From: Agathobaculum massiliense
GTDB lineage: Bacteria > Bacillota > Clostridia > Oscillospirales > Butyricicoccaceae
Direction of reading: 5' to 3'
Assembly: GCF_900291975.1 (NCBI RefSeq)
Contig: NZ_OMPN01000001.1
Span: 2,294,001-2,358,000 of the forward strand
Length of the DNA stretch: 64,000 nt
Below the pieces are notes generated by a model. That model saw nothing but the letters and a program-made list of their open reading frames with translations, was not told the DNA's origin and did not search any database. The translations under genes were made by a program, and so were the position numbers. Within the stretch, counting starts at the first letter, position 1. Each line of letters starts with the position of its first letter. Below are positions 53,459 to 62,900 of this stretch, piece after piece.

Positions 53459-54539
53459 TATGATTTGGTTATATGCTTGTATCAGAAATTACGAAGGAAA
53501 GTTGATCCGTTATACCTTTGATCCTACATCTTGTGTACTAAATAAAAAAGGTACTGAGGACATATTGAGAGACGTAGCCTGCATTACGATCGACGATGGA
53601 GTTCTGTATACTTCTTCTTTGGACAGCGGAAGAAACAATCTTTTTAGTTCTTATTCAATTCAAAGTGATGGCACATTACGATTGATTAACCGAGAATCTG
53701 CATTTGGTTTTGATGCAACGCATATTTCTGTAAATCATGAGAAAAAAGTCTTTATTGCCTCGGACTTCCTAGCCAACTCATTGTTGCTGTATAACATTCG
53801 AGAGGACGGCGGAATAGGAAGATGTCTTCAAATTCAGCAATTTAATGACACTGGCACCAATATCGGTCCTAGACAGGATTCTCCCCATCCACATGGCACT
53901 ATAGTTGTTGCTGATGGTGATTATATGGTAACAGCTGATTTGGGTTGTGACAAATTGCGACTGTTCGACGGCAATATTCCATCAAAAAGCTTGTTTGAAT
54001 TAAATCTGTCTCCAGGCGCTGGTCCACGGCACCTCGTTGCTCATCCTACTCTGGATTACATTTATGTAGTTTCAGAAATAAGTTCTGAGGTTTTTTCTTG
54101 CTATTTAGATCGCAACAGAAACTTCTTGGTGCTGAAGCAAATACTAAACAATCTTAAATATAGCGAGAAAGATGAAAGTATAGGCGGCGATATTGCCATT
54201 TCCCCTGACGGGAAATGGTTAACAGTATCAAATCGTGGAGAGAACACCATCGTTGTATACCAGGTGGATCATCATGGATTATTAAAATTCCATAGTACGG
54301 TTAAAACAGACGGGTGGGCAAGAGTTCTCCGATTTGACTCTACATCAAAGTTTCTCTTTGCTGCATTGGAGGAATTCTTGGATGTTGGTGCTTACAAAAT
54401 ACCCAAGGAACGTTGTTCCAGCGTTGGCGGGATACAGATTTTCTATTTAGATGAAACTCATCAGTATTTTAAAGATACCGGAGTAAGAGAGAAGATCCCC
54501 CAAACTTATGCATTTGCAATTTTTGAAGGGAGGCAATAA
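53448..54539 (+). CDS. Lactonase-family seven-bladed propeller (YbhE/PGL-like)
   Basis: A 363-residue protein. The ATG at 53448 is preferred for spacing from AAAGG; 53439 is also possible. The lactonase/6-phosphogluconolactonase propeller signature is present: SPHPHGTIVVADGDYMVTADLG, GAGPRHLVAHPTLDYIYVVSE, ISPDGKWLTVSNRGENTIVVY and the C-terminal GWARVLRFDSTSKFLFAA. It would hydrolyse a sugar lactone made by a dehydrogenase, which fits the SDR upstream. Cytosolic; overlaps the propeller hydrolase by 11 bases. Confidence 0.85.
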   Translation: MNTNMIWLYACIRNYEGKLIRYTFDPTSCVLNKKGTEDILRDVACITIDDGVLYTSSLDSGRNNLFSSYSIQSDGTLRLINRESAFGFDATHISVNHEKKVFIASDFLANSLLLYNIREDGGIGRCLQIQQFNDTGTNIGPRQDSPHPHGTIVVADGDYMVTADLGCDKLRLFDGNIPSKSLFELNLSPGAGPRHLVAHPTLDYIYVVSEISSEVFSCYLDRNRNFLVLKQILNNLKYSEKDESIGGDIAISPDGKWLTVSNRGENTIVVYQVDHHGLLKFHSTVKTDGWARVLRFDSTSKFLFAALEEFLDVGAYKIPKERCSSVGGIQIFYLDETHQYFKDTGVREKIPQTYAFAIFEGRQ

Positions 54540-54540
54540 A

Positions 54541-54924
54541 TTGGAGGCAAAAAATTTAATTTTAGGATTACAACATTTAGGGCTCCCAACAAACTGTTAT
54601 GAGGAAACGCTCAAATTTTATCAACTTCTTGGGTTTGGAGTTCAAACTCAAGAAGACAACCGTGGTAAACGGGTTTGCTTTTTGAAGTTGCAAGACATGG
54701 TTCTTGAAGTATATGAGAGTGAGGATTGCACACTACAAACAGGTGCATGGGACCACATTGCAATTAATGTCAATGATGTCGAAGCCACATTTCGGTTTAT
54801 AACTTCAACAATGTCGATAGAAAACGTAACGATCCAAACTTTGCCATTTTTCGAAAAAGGTGTACGCTTCTTCACGATTACGGGTCCAAATGGAGAACGT
54901 GTGGAATTCAATCAGTATTTATAA
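54541..54924 (+). CDS. VOC-family (glyoxalase-like) protein
   Basis: A 127-residue protein with a TTG start at 54541 after GGGAGG, immediately following the lactonase stop. The vicinal-oxygen-chelate fold is indicated by LGLQHLGLPTNCYEETLKFYQLLGF, WDHIAINVNDVEATFRF and TGPNGERVEFNQ, with His in QHLG and DHIA and the C-terminal Glu as likely metal ligands. VOC proteins include isomerases, dioxygenases and epimerases. It could process a keto-sugar in this pathway. Confidence 0.82.
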   Translation: MEAKNLILGLQHLGLPTNCYEETLKFYQLLGFGVQTQEDNRGKRVCFLKLQDMVLEVYESEDCTLQTGAWDHIAINVNDVEATFRFITSTMSIENVTIQTLPFFEKGVRFFTITGPNGERVEFNQYL

Positions 54925-54938
54925 TAGGGAGAAGAACT

Positions 54939-55928
54939 GTGTTTGATATTGTTGCGCTTGGAGAGTTGTTGATTGATTTTACTGATGGTGGGTATTCTCA
55001 ATCCGGGATGAAACTGTTTGAACGGAATGCTGGCGGAGCGCCTTGTAACATGCTAACTGCTGCAACTCGAATGGGACGGTCAACTGCATTTATTGGCAAG
55101 GTCGGAAACGATATGCATGGTCAATTTCTGAGACAGGTGATTGAATCTGAAGGGATATGTACCAAGGGCCTCGTTATGGATTCGAATGTATTTACCACGC
55201 TTGCATTCGTGGCATTAGACGCAAGGGGAGAACGAGAATTTTCTTTTGCTAGAAAGCCAGGTGCGGATATTTGCCTTAAGAGTGATGAAGTTTCCCGTGA
55301 GTTGCTTCAAAATTGCAAAGTTTTTCACTTTGGATCACTCTCTCTTACTAACGAACCAACGAGGACGGCTTCTTTTGTGGCGGTAAACACAGCAAAAGAA
55401 GCCGGCGCCGTGATTTCATACGATCCAAATTATCGAGAAAAATTATGGCCCGATCAAGAATCGGCTAGATTTCACATGCAATCAGTGTTGCAGTACGTGG
55501 ACATGATAAAGGTCTCTGATGAAGAACTAGAGATTGTCACCGGTGAACAAAGTTTAGAGAATGCATGCGCATTTCTTCATAGCAAAGGAGTTACATGCGT
55601 AGCTATTACTCTTGGTAAAAAGGGGGCATATGTTAGTCTCAACGAAAAAGGCGGAGGCTTTTCAGACAGCGTAGAACTCGGAAAAACCATTGACAAAACT
55701 GGAGCTGGAGATGCTTTCTGGGGCGCCTTCATTTCATACTTTATAAAAGAGGGGAAGTCGCTTGTACAATTGTCCATTGCTGATGTCATTAGGTATGCAG
55801 ATCAAGCAAATATCGTTGCAGCACTTAGTATTTCAAAGCGTGGAGGAATTCCGTCAATGCCTTATTTGAAAGAAGTAGAACACATTTTACAGCATCAAGA
55901 AAAGGAGAGCAACTATGAATCGCAGTGA
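54939..55928 (+). CDS. PfkB-family carbohydrate kinase (fructokinase-like)
   Basis: A 329-residue protein with a GTG start after GGGAGAAG. PfkB signatures are clear: the N-terminal NAGGAPCNMLTAATRMG with GKVGNDMHG, and the C-terminal DKTGAGDAFWGAFIS containing the catalytic Asp. FAFVALD/GEREFSFAR-type strands resemble fructokinases and 2-keto-3-deoxygluconate kinases. It would phosphorylate the product of the pathway so that it enters central metabolism. It overlaps the cupin gene by 14 bases. Confidence 0.92.
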   Translation: MFDIVALGELLIDFTDGGYSQSGMKLFERNAGGAPCNMLTAATRMGRSTAFIGKVGNDMHGQFLRQVIESEGICTKGLVMDSNVFTTLAFVALDARGEREFSFARKPGADICLKSDEVSRELLQNCKVFHFGSLSLTNEPTRTASFVAVNTAKEAGAVISYDPNYREKLWPDQESARFHMQSVLQYVDMIKVSDEELEIVTGEQSLENACAFLHSKGVTCVAITLGKKGAYVSLNEKGGGFSDSVELGKTIDKTGAGDAFWGAFISYFIKEGKSLVQLSIADVIRYADQANIVAALSISKRGGIPSMPYLKEVEHILQHQEKESNYESQ

Positions 55929-56340
55929 ATTCAAGATTGCAGAAACCCAAGATAGAGAACAATACATTGTTCGTCCAACAGAGAGTGTCCCCATGACATT
56001 GCTAGTCCCTGGTTCAGAAAGTCATCTTATTTCAACAAAAGAACTTACCGTGAGTTTTCTTACTATGAAGGCAAACTCTGTTTTTGATGTTCATACTCAT
56101 GAAAATGCACAATGTATGATTGTGACTGAAGGATATTGTGACGAAATTATCGACGGAAAGATTTACCGTGTTGAAGCAGGAGATGTGATTTATCTTCCCG
56201 CTAATATACCTCATGGTGCGTTTATTCTTGATGTCGACTGCAAGGCGATTGATATTTTCTGTCCAGTTCGTGAAGATTACATGGAGAAATTCCGAACACA
56301 AAATCCTGATTGTAACGAAAAATTTCCAATTGCGCCTTAA
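55915..56340 (+). CDS. Cupin-domain protein
   Basis: A 141-residue single-domain cupin. Motif 1 is DVHTHENAQCMIVTEGYCDEII (His, His, Glu ligands) and motif 2 GDVIYLPANIPHGAF. AAAGGAG lies before the ATG inside the kinase gene. Such proteins serve as sugar isomerases, KduI-like enzymes or sensors. It is the last gene of the operon; about 95 bases of non-coding DNA then lead to an IS110 relic. Confidence 0.85.
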   Translation: MNRSEFKIAETQDREQYIVRPTESVPMTLLVPGSESHLISTKELTVSFLTMKANSVFDVHTHENAQCMIVTEGYCDEIIDGKIYRVEAGDVIYLPANIPHGAFILDVDCKAIDIFCPVREDYMEKFRTQNPDCNEKFPIAP

Positions 56341-56433
56341 ACTATAATCTCAAGTTTGGTTTAGATCAAATAAATATTTCAATTGAAGTGTGCCTGTTTA
56401 TCCAGTCAGCATGCACCATCCAGGTCGGTGCAG

Positions 56434-56685
56434 TCAGCAGTCTTGCTGTTGACATTTACCAAAGAACAATTTAGAAAGGTTGTAGCTGTAATGCCCGGTT
56501 GCCTCAAGCCCTACTTTCATTTTGTCTTGCGGTGTGGTGCAGTCTTGGATTCTCTGCAACAGGTAGTTAAACCCATCCATCGTATTGGGGATAGTGAACG
56601 CATCTGCCAGGACTTCGCCCTCCGAACTGAGAATGAAGCAATCATGCTTATCCTTTGAGACATCAATACCAACAGAAATTACCAT
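56434..56685 (-). pseudogene. IS110-family transposase, N-terminal fragment
   Basis: Start at 56685 after GGAGGG. The protein begins VISVGIDVSKDKHDCFIL, the RuvC-like DEDD start of IS110 transposases, and continues to GLEATGHYSYNLSKLFF before losing similarity and stopping at 56434. About 75 of the usual 400 or so residues remain; the DEDD domain is incomplete and the serine-containing Tnp_IS110 C-terminal domain is gone. Confidence 0.85.
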
Positions 56686-56880
56686 AACCAATCCCTCCAA
56701 CGGTAAATATGTGATGCTGCATCCACAGTGCGCCTTACTTTTGTAGCCTTGTTCCACATAAACCGTCTGGCGGTATTTAACTGATTAACAAAATTGTAAG
56801 GGGCTGTGGTTGGAACCTTTCTAAAACCATCTTCTGGTAGGGTCGAAACACCAATCCACAGCATCCCCTACAGTGTAGCA
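56686..56880 (-). ncRNA. Possible IS110 left-end non-coding (bridge RNA) region
   Basis: About 195 bases upstream of the transposase start carry no supported gene. In the IS110 family the segment between left end and transposase gene encodes the bridge RNA. Length and position fit, but the structure was not folded, and a relic element may no longer use it. Confidence 0.35.
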
Positions 56881-56940
56881 CAGCCCTTGGAGAGGGGCTT
56901 TAATAACTACTAACTTTATAATACAAGGGCGGGAAGTTCA

Positions 56941-57309
56941 ATGCAGCTGTGTCATACTCTCAAAAAAAAGACGATATTTTTGTTAATCATGCTTGCATGT
57001 TGCATAGTAATCATATTTGCCATCCGCTTTGTTTACTTAAATTATTTGAGAGAAGGCACGACATATAGCTATGGTATAGTAGTTGAATCAAATTACAACA
57101 GCTTTGTTATGAAAGACGATTCGGATAATTATTATGTTTTTTCCGCAGATTCGGGAACACAAATTACCGATCCTGCGGGAGAAGAGATATCATTACACGA
57201 ACTCAAAGCTGGAATGGAGGTGGTAGTAGAATGTGACATTCGTGGACGATACCAGCCATATGAATTTGCTGTACCGTCTGACCGAATCCATGTATCAGCC
57301 GTTTCGTGA
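56941..57309 (+). CDS. Small membrane-anchored protein of unknown function
   Basis: A 122-residue protein. The N-terminal helix IFLLIMLACCIVIIFAIRFVY is a signal anchor; the extracellular part is a compact beta domain (YGIVVESNYNSFVMKDDSDN, LHELKAGMEVVVECDIRGRY) resembling OB-like small exported domains. No family is recognised. The ATG has a GGGAAG-type site. It is followed 12 bases later by another small secreted protein, so the two form a pair. Confidence 0.65.
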   Translation: MQLCHTLKKKTIFLLIMLACCIVIIFAIRFVYLNYLREGTTYSYGIVVESNYNSFVMKDDSDNYYVFSADSGTQITDPAGEEISLHELKAGMEVVVECDIRGRYQPYEFAVPSDRIHVSAVS

Positions 57310-57321
57310 GGAGGAAAGAAA

Positions 57322-57702
57322 ATGAATATCAAGAAGCTGTTTAAACGAATTGTTCCACTTGTGCTGTGTGTGGCAACACTATCGATTACGCCGGCTTTCG
57401 CCGCCGACATCACTGCTGATGCATCGGTAGGAGTAGAAGATCGCATGACCCTTTATTTCGAAGAAGATGTTACTTTTAACTGTGGTGCAGAGGTTCATGT
57501 AAAGTATACCATTCTGGACAGCACGGGAGATATAACTGGGGTGCAAAGTCTCAAAGTAACATACTATCCGAACACGATACATTCTGTCACAGCATTTGTC
57601 TCGGCGATTCGTGATAACGAAATCGTCATTACTGTGTCATACTATAATAAAGTGACAGAAAAATGGGAGAGTGAAGTCGGTTCGTTCGGACATGAATGGT
57701 AA
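57322..57702 (+). CDS. Small secreted protein of unknown function
   Basis: A 126-residue protein. GAGGAGG precedes the ATG. A classic signal peptide with an AFAAD cleavage site (VPLVLCVATLSITPAFAAD) gives a mature protein of about 98 residues, mostly beta-strand, with an acidic start and one Cys. Nothing identifies its function. It is followed by a strong terminator, closing the two-gene unit. Confidence 0.7.
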   Translation: MNIKKLFKRIVPLVLCVATLSITPAFAADITADASVGVEDRMTLYFEEDVTFNCGAEVHVKYTILDSTGDITGVQSLKVTYYPNTIHSVTAFVSAIRDNEIVITVSYYNKVTEKWESEVGSFGHEW

Positions 57703-57751
57703 ACTCATAACCCCGGAGGTCGTTGGTTCAAAACAAGTATATATACCAGAG

Positions 57752-57789
57752 CAGGGTTGGAGCATAACTGCTCCAACCCTGTTGTTTTG
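57752..57789 (+). terminator. Rho-independent terminator
   Basis: CAGGGTTGGAG pairs exactly with CTCCAACCCTG, followed by TTGTTTTG. Confidence 0.8.
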
Positions 57790-58025
57790 TAAATAATTCA
57801 TGTAATATCAAGCTATTTAAATTCGTTATATAAAGTACACAAGTTCCCCAAACAAATAATTTTACATCTTATTTTAACACTATTTTTTAAATTAAATATG
57901 TATTCTGATAATTACATATATGTGCTTATTTTTTGTGCAATGTTATTCTTTTCCCTCTTGATTACTTTGTGATATACTGGTTTTGCCTTTCACAAAGATA
58001 TTAGCGGCATTGGAGGGGGATAACC
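57790..58025. other. AT-rich upstream region of the sigma factor gene
   Basis: No gene is visible. The region is strongly AT-rich and presumably holds the sigma/anti-sigma promoter; no unambiguous -35/-10 pair or ECF-type repeat was identified. Confidence 0.3.
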
Positions 58026-58580
58026 ATGCTGTCTTATACGGTTTTGATTGATGATAAAGATAATGAAATCTTATTCGATCAAATATATAATAGTTACCGT
58101 CAAGGTATGTATCAGATCGCATACAGTATATTGCATGATGTACAGTTGGCTGAAGACATGACTGCTGAGACTTTCGTCAGAGTTGCAGCTAACATGAAAA
58201 AAATCTCAACAATGACAGAACAGAAGCGCCGTGACTACATTGCCATTATCATCAGGAATATCAGTATTGACGAATACAGAAAAAGACGTAAAAATCCTGA
58301 GGTCTTTTTTGATAATGAAAATTTTGTGATAGATCAGAATAATCCTGAAGATTCTGCTATTGGAAAGGTTCGATATATGGATCTCGTCACGACAATTGAT
58401 CAATTACCGGATATATATCGGGATGCTTTAAAACTCCGGTTTTTATATCAGTTAACGGCGGAAGAAACGGGAAAACTTCTCGGTATTTCGGCAAACAACG
58501 TCAACCAGAGATTGCTTCGTGCCAAATCGAAGCTGGAAAAACTTTTGAGAGAGGAGCATTACTTTGATGAAAAACGATGA
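58026..58580 (+). CDS. ECF-type RNA polymerase sigma factor
   Basis: A 184-residue protein. GGAGGGGG lies before the ATG. Region 2 is FDQIYNSYRQGMYQIAYSIL ... DMTAETFVRVAANM; region 4 is LPDIYRDALKLRFLYQLTAEETGKLLGISANNVNQRLLRAKSKL, as in extracytoplasmic-function sigma factors. Its stop overlaps the start of the anti-sigma-like gene, a usual arrangement in which the membrane protein holds the sigma factor until a surface signal arrives. Likely targets are the nearby genes for small secreted proteins; that is inferred from position. Confidence 0.9.
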   Translation: MLSYTVLIDDKDNEILFDQIYNSYRQGMYQIAYSILHDVQLAEDMTAETFVRVAANMKKISTMTEQKRRDYIAIIIRNISIDEYRKRRKNPEVFFDNENFVIDQNNPEDSAIGKVRYMDLVTTIDQLPDIYRDALKLRFLYQLTAEETGKLLGISANNVNQRLLRAKSKLEKLLREEHYFDEKR

Positions 58581-59268
58581 TAAGTATATCGAACAGCTCC
58601 TTGGCGTTGCGCTGGATGATTCCGTTGAATCTTCGCCTCCGGAATTAAAAACCGAGGAAGAATTGGCGGCAGAGGGTATTGAGCCGCATGAATTTTCAAA
58701 GGGATTCGAGCAGAGAATGAACCGTGTCAGGCGGAAAGAACGCCGCAAAGAATGGATATCTGCGTATAAGAAGACAATGAAACATATAGCAGCAGGATTT
58801 GCCGTATTCATTGGAATCGGTGGAATTCTGATAGGTTCTGTTGACGCTATTCGGGTCCCTGTGTTATCCTTTATCCTTAACATTGGAAAGGAAAGCTCCC
58901 AGATACTGACTCATGATGACCTCAATGTTCCTATTTCCGATTTCATGTCGAAATATCTGCCAACTTATTCTCCAGACGGCTTTGTAGTAACATCATTTTC
59001 AGAATTCGAAAATGGATATAGTATTGCATATCAGCGGGAGGATGGAAGCTCGTATCAAATTGAATTTAATATGAATACGGATACCTTTTACTTCAACTCA
59101 GAAGACAGTGTTTTGAGTGAAATTGAAGTTGATGGCTCTCCTGCTGTGGTTTCATCACATGAAGACTACATTATCGTTTCGTGGCCTACAAATGGACATA
59201 TGTATTGTATTACTGGGACGATCACACAAGAAGAATGTGTAAAGATACTGGAAAGTGTAGATATTTAA
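58567..59268 (+). CDS. Anti-sigma-like membrane protein with DUF4367 domain
   Basis: A 233-residue protein. The ATG at 58567 overlaps the sigma gene. The acidic cytosolic N-terminus and basic RRKERRKEW stretch precede one membrane helix (HIAAGFAVFIGIGGILIGSV, about residues 75-95). The exterior part has the DUF4367 pattern YLPTYSPDGFVVTSFSEFENGYSIAYQREDGSSYQIEF ending in GTITQEECVKILES. Such proteins pair with ECF sigma factors in Clostridia. A ZAS zinc motif is not visible. Confidence 0.82.
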   Translation: MKNDDKYIEQLLGVALDDSVESSPPELKTEEELAAEGIEPHEFSKGFEQRMNRVRRKERRKEWISAYKKTMKHIAAGFAVFIGIGGILIGSVDAIRVPVLSFILNIGKESSQILTHDDLNVPISDFMSKYLPTYSPDGFVVTSFSEFENGYSIAYQREDGSSYQIEFNMNTDTFYFNSEDSVLSEIEVDGSPAVVSSHEDYIIVSWPTNGHMYCITGTITQEECVKILESVDI

Positions 59269-59282
59269 AATATTTGTAATAT

Positions 59283-59332
59283 ATCCTCCTTTGATTTCGT
59301 TATATTATCTGAACGACTTTTCAAAGGAGGAT
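59283..59332. promoter_or_regulatory. Inverted repeat overlapping the ribosome binding site
   Basis: ATCCTCCTTTGA (59283-59294) is the exact complement of TCAAAGGAGGAT (59321-59332), which contains the ribosome site of the next gene. The loop holds a TATATTAT sequence that could be a -10 element. Confidence 0.6.
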
Positions 59333-59336
59333 TTTT

Positions 59337-59762
59337 GTGAAAAAAATTAAATTGATGAAAACTGTTGTTGCTATCACCCTTGTTTTCTCCGCTCTCTTTT
59401 GTTCGTCCGGGGCAACAGATCTTCAAGCTCAACCAAGATGGACCCATATCGTTTACATTACTGGAAATCTTGATATTTCAAGTTCAGGAATAGCAACAGC
59501 TTATGGTTCTGGTTCGGCACTATCTACGCAAGTCAACAAATGTAAAATAACCGTAGAGTTGCAACAGTTTAAAAACAATAAATGGAATACCTTATACACA
59601 TGGGATACGACATCATCTTCATTTTCTGTTGCAACCCCCACAAAAAGTTATGCTGTTTATCATGGATATTCATACCAATTAAAGATAACATTAGAAGTTT
59701 ATAAAAATAATACCTTATTGGAAACTGGCACAAAAATGATATCATATGGATATTTTGCTTGA
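59337..59762 (+). CDS. Small secreted protein of unknown function
   Basis: A 141-residue protein with a GTG start six bases after AAAGGAGG. The signal peptide (VVAITLVFSALFCSSGATDL) yields a mature beta-rich domain of about 110 residues (HIVYITGNLDISSSGIATAY, CKITVELQQFKNNKWNTLYTW, YQLKITLEVYKNNTLLETG), a pattern seen in small DUF-type secreted proteins of Clostridia. It follows the sigma/anti-sigma pair and is a candidate target of it. No function is recognised. Confidence 0.72.
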   Translation: MKKIKLMKTVVAITLVFSALFCSSGATDLQAQPRWTHIVYITGNLDISSSGIATAYGSGSALSTQVNKCKITVELQQFKNNKWNTLYTWDTTSSSFSVATPTKSYAVYHGYSYQLKITLEVYKNNTLLETGTKMISYGYFA

Positions 59763-59780
59763 CGAGTGATACAAATTATA

Positions 59781-59822
59781 AACTCTCAAAAGATTACGAA
59801 CTGGTCTTTTGGGAGTTTTTTG
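59781..59822 (+). terminator. Rho-independent terminator
   Basis: AACTCTCAAAAGA pairs with TCTTTTGGGAGTT with one G-T pair, followed by TTTTT. Confidence 0.7.
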
Positions 59823-59857
59823 TAAAAACGCGCAATTAAAATGTTTTTGTTAAGAAT

Positions 59858-59895
59858 AAAGGCGTGCCTAAACCACGAGGTTCAAGCACGCCTTT
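59858..59895 (-). terminator. Terminator of the minus-strand helicase gene
   Basis: AAAGGCGTGC (59858-59867) pairs exactly with GCACGCCTTT (59886-59895); read on the minus strand it is followed by ATTCTT. Confidence 0.65.
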
Positions 59896-59926
59896 CCTAA
59901 TTTCCCGCGTAAACGTACGGCTCATG

Positions 59927-62900
59927 TTATAGGGTCAACTCCGGCTGAGGCTGGTCTAAGCCAAACTGAGGCTGGTCATTTTTTTTGCTTAAAAGGAAAT
60001 TCAGCTCGCCCAGCCGCGCTACCTTGATCTGGTACTCATCCTCCTGCGGCCACGGTTTATCCAGTTCCGCTTTCGCTGTTTTAAGCTGCTCTTTCAAGAG
60101 AGATATCCGCTTTTCACAGTCGGGAATATGTTCTTCAATGCCGGACAGGGCATTTCCCAGCCGCTGCATCATGCCCTGCGGCGTCATGCCGGCATCCACC
60201 TGACGCTTGGTCTCCCCCCGTCCCCACAGGATACAGTTTTGCAGCGGGTCGCGCGTCAGGTATAGTTCAAAACCGCAGTAATGCCCGATAGAAAGGGACT
60301 TTTCCCACGCCAGGGCATCGTCCGCCCCAGCCTTGATCTTTGCCGTTTCGCTTTCGATGCGCTGCAGCAAAGCGTTTCCGGCGTCCTCTTTCTGCGTGTA
60401 TACCGTACCGGAGATCTCCGCGCGGAATGTATCGCCCACGCTTTCTGCATGGTGCGCTGCAAAGGTCCTGCCGTCCTGCTGCAATGCGGCAAGCAGGCGC
60501 TCCTTATCCGTTATTTTGTCCGGTATTATGCGTATTTCATCCTGCAGATGGTACTGCTCGTTCTTGTATGCGGTGCGAAGCACATTCAGCTTGTTGACCT
60601 CAACCTCCAGTTCCATTCGCTCTTTGATGCGCGGATCGCTGGCAGACAGCGCCTTGATCTCTGCATAGGACAGTGCGGCGGCGTCTACATCCTCACAAGT
60701 ACGCGCAGGGGATTTCCCAGTCACAATTTGCGCGATAAACTTCTGCTTATTCTCCACAGTCTGCCAGTTATAGCTGTCAAAGGTGCTTTTGGTCGCATAA
60801 CGGTAAATGTCAACATGGTCATACATATTGCCCTGACGCAGGATGCGCCCCTCGCGCTGTTCAATATCGCGCGGACGCCACGGGCAGTCTATCTCGTGTT
60901 CCGCGGCTAAGCGTTTCTGCACATTGAATCCGGCGCCCATTTTGCTGGTGGAGCCGATCAGGATGCGGACTTTGCCTGCGTTCATCTGCTGCCGCAGCGT
61001 GCGCTTTTTCGGTGTAGTATCCGCATGATGGATATACGCAATTTCCTCCGCAGGCACGCCGCGCGCGATCAGCTTGTCCCGTATATCGTCATAGGCGCAA
61101 AAGCTGTTTTTACGCGCGCCTTTGCCGCCGGGTGTCGCAAGGTCGCAGAAAATGAGCTGCGTGCCTTTTTCCGGCGCGGTACGCTCCCAGATTTCAAAAA
61201 CGTTCTGCACAACCTTGTTCAGCTTGCTTTCCGGCGTATCGGGCAGCGAGGGGTCGGAAAGCCGCTGGTCCAGCGCCAGCTTGCGCCCGTCGTTTGTGAT
61301 CGCAAGCATGTTGTCCTCATACGGCGCGACAGCGCCGGCACGCACCGCGTCCGCGCGTTTTCCCAGCTGCTGCACCATTGCCTCCTGCTCTGGGGTGGGC
61401 GCGGTGAGTTCATTATGATACGTCCCTTCCGGGCGCGGCAGATGCAGCATATCCGCCGTTTGGATGTCTGCGGCAAGCTTCCACATCGTAACCAGCTCAG
61501 GCAGGTTGACAAACTTTGCAAAGCGGGTTTTGCTGCGGTAGCCGCTGCCCTCGGGGGACAGTTCCATAGCGGTCACGGTTTCGCCGAAGGCGGATGCCCA
61601 GCTGTCAAAATCGGATAAGCCCGCCTGCTCCAGTACATCATGTTGCAGATAGCGCATCATGGTATATAATTCCGTCATACTGTTTGAGATCGGCGTACCC
61701 GTGGCAAATACCACGCTGTTATAGCCGCTGCGCCCATTCAGGTATTCACATTTTGCTGCCATATCCTCGCTTTTCTGCGCAGCCGTGGTCTGGATGCCTG
61801 CAACATTCCGCATTTTTGTAAACAGGCCGAGGTTCTTAAATTCGTCCGCTTCGTCTACAAAAATACGGTCCACGCCAAGCTGTTCAAAGCTTACGGCAGT
61901 ATCCTTTTCCTTGGCGTTCATCAGCTGCTCCAGCCGCGCTTCCAGCTTCTTTTTCGAGCTTTCCAGCTGCTTGATCGTAAAACTCTGCCCTTTATCTTTT
62001 TTCGCTTCGGACAGGCTGAGTTCCAGCGTGTCAAGCTGCTTTTCGATATGCGCCCGGGCGTGCTCCGGGGAAAGCGGGATTTTTTCAAACTGGCTATGCC
62101 CGATGATCACCGCGTCATAATCCCCTGTGGCGATCCGCGCACAAAATGCAGGGCGGTTCTGTTTGGACAGGTCATCTTCCCGCGCCACAAGGATATGTGC
62201 GCCGGGATATAATTGCTGGAATTCCGCGCCCCACTGCTCGGTCAGGCTGTTTGGCACAACGAACATCGGCTTGTGGGCAAGCCCCAGCCGCCGCAGTTCC
62301 ATCGCGCCCGCTGCCATCGTCCATGTTTTCCCCGCGCCAACACAATGCGCCAGCAGGGTATTGCCGCCGTAGAGGATGCGGGCAACCGCGTTGCGCTGGT
62401 GTTCTTTCAAGGTAATGTTCGGGTTCATGCCGGGGAAAGAGAGGTAATCCCCGTTATAGGTGCGCGGGCGGGTGTGGTTAAAATGCTCGTTGTAGTAGCG
62501 GACCAGACGCTCGCGCCGTTCCGGGTCTGCAAAAATCCAGTCTTTGAACGCCTGCCGCAGCGCGTCCTGCTTCCCGCGCGCCTTGATGGTCTCCTGTTGG
62601 TTGGGGATACGCTTTTCCTTGCCGTCTACGATTTTCACATCGAATATCTGCACATCCCGCAGGTTGAGCGCCCGTTCCAGCAGTTCATAGCCGTTCGCGC
62701 GGCTTGTCCCGAATTTGGTGTGGGCAAAGGAATTGCGGTCGTTGTCCGCGCCCTTGTTGGATACATACCAGCTTTTGATTGCATCCGAGTAAGATACGGT
62801 TATCTTATTTGCAGCATAGAACGGCGGGTGCAGGACTTCACGCACAAACTGCGTAATATCTTCGGGCGGAATCCACGCAGTGCCGAGCCGCACGCTGATA

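Noticed and set aside
56679-56864. Small minus-strand protein upstream of the IS110 relic
   Set aside because: It falls in the non-coding left end expected for IS110 elements and has no protein-like features.
43780-56885. TACACTGTA at the rfbB break and TACAGTGTA near the IS110 relic as a matched insertion boundary
   Set aside because: The shared stretch is only nine bases, inverted, and flanking bases do not match, so it is not enough to define an island boundary.
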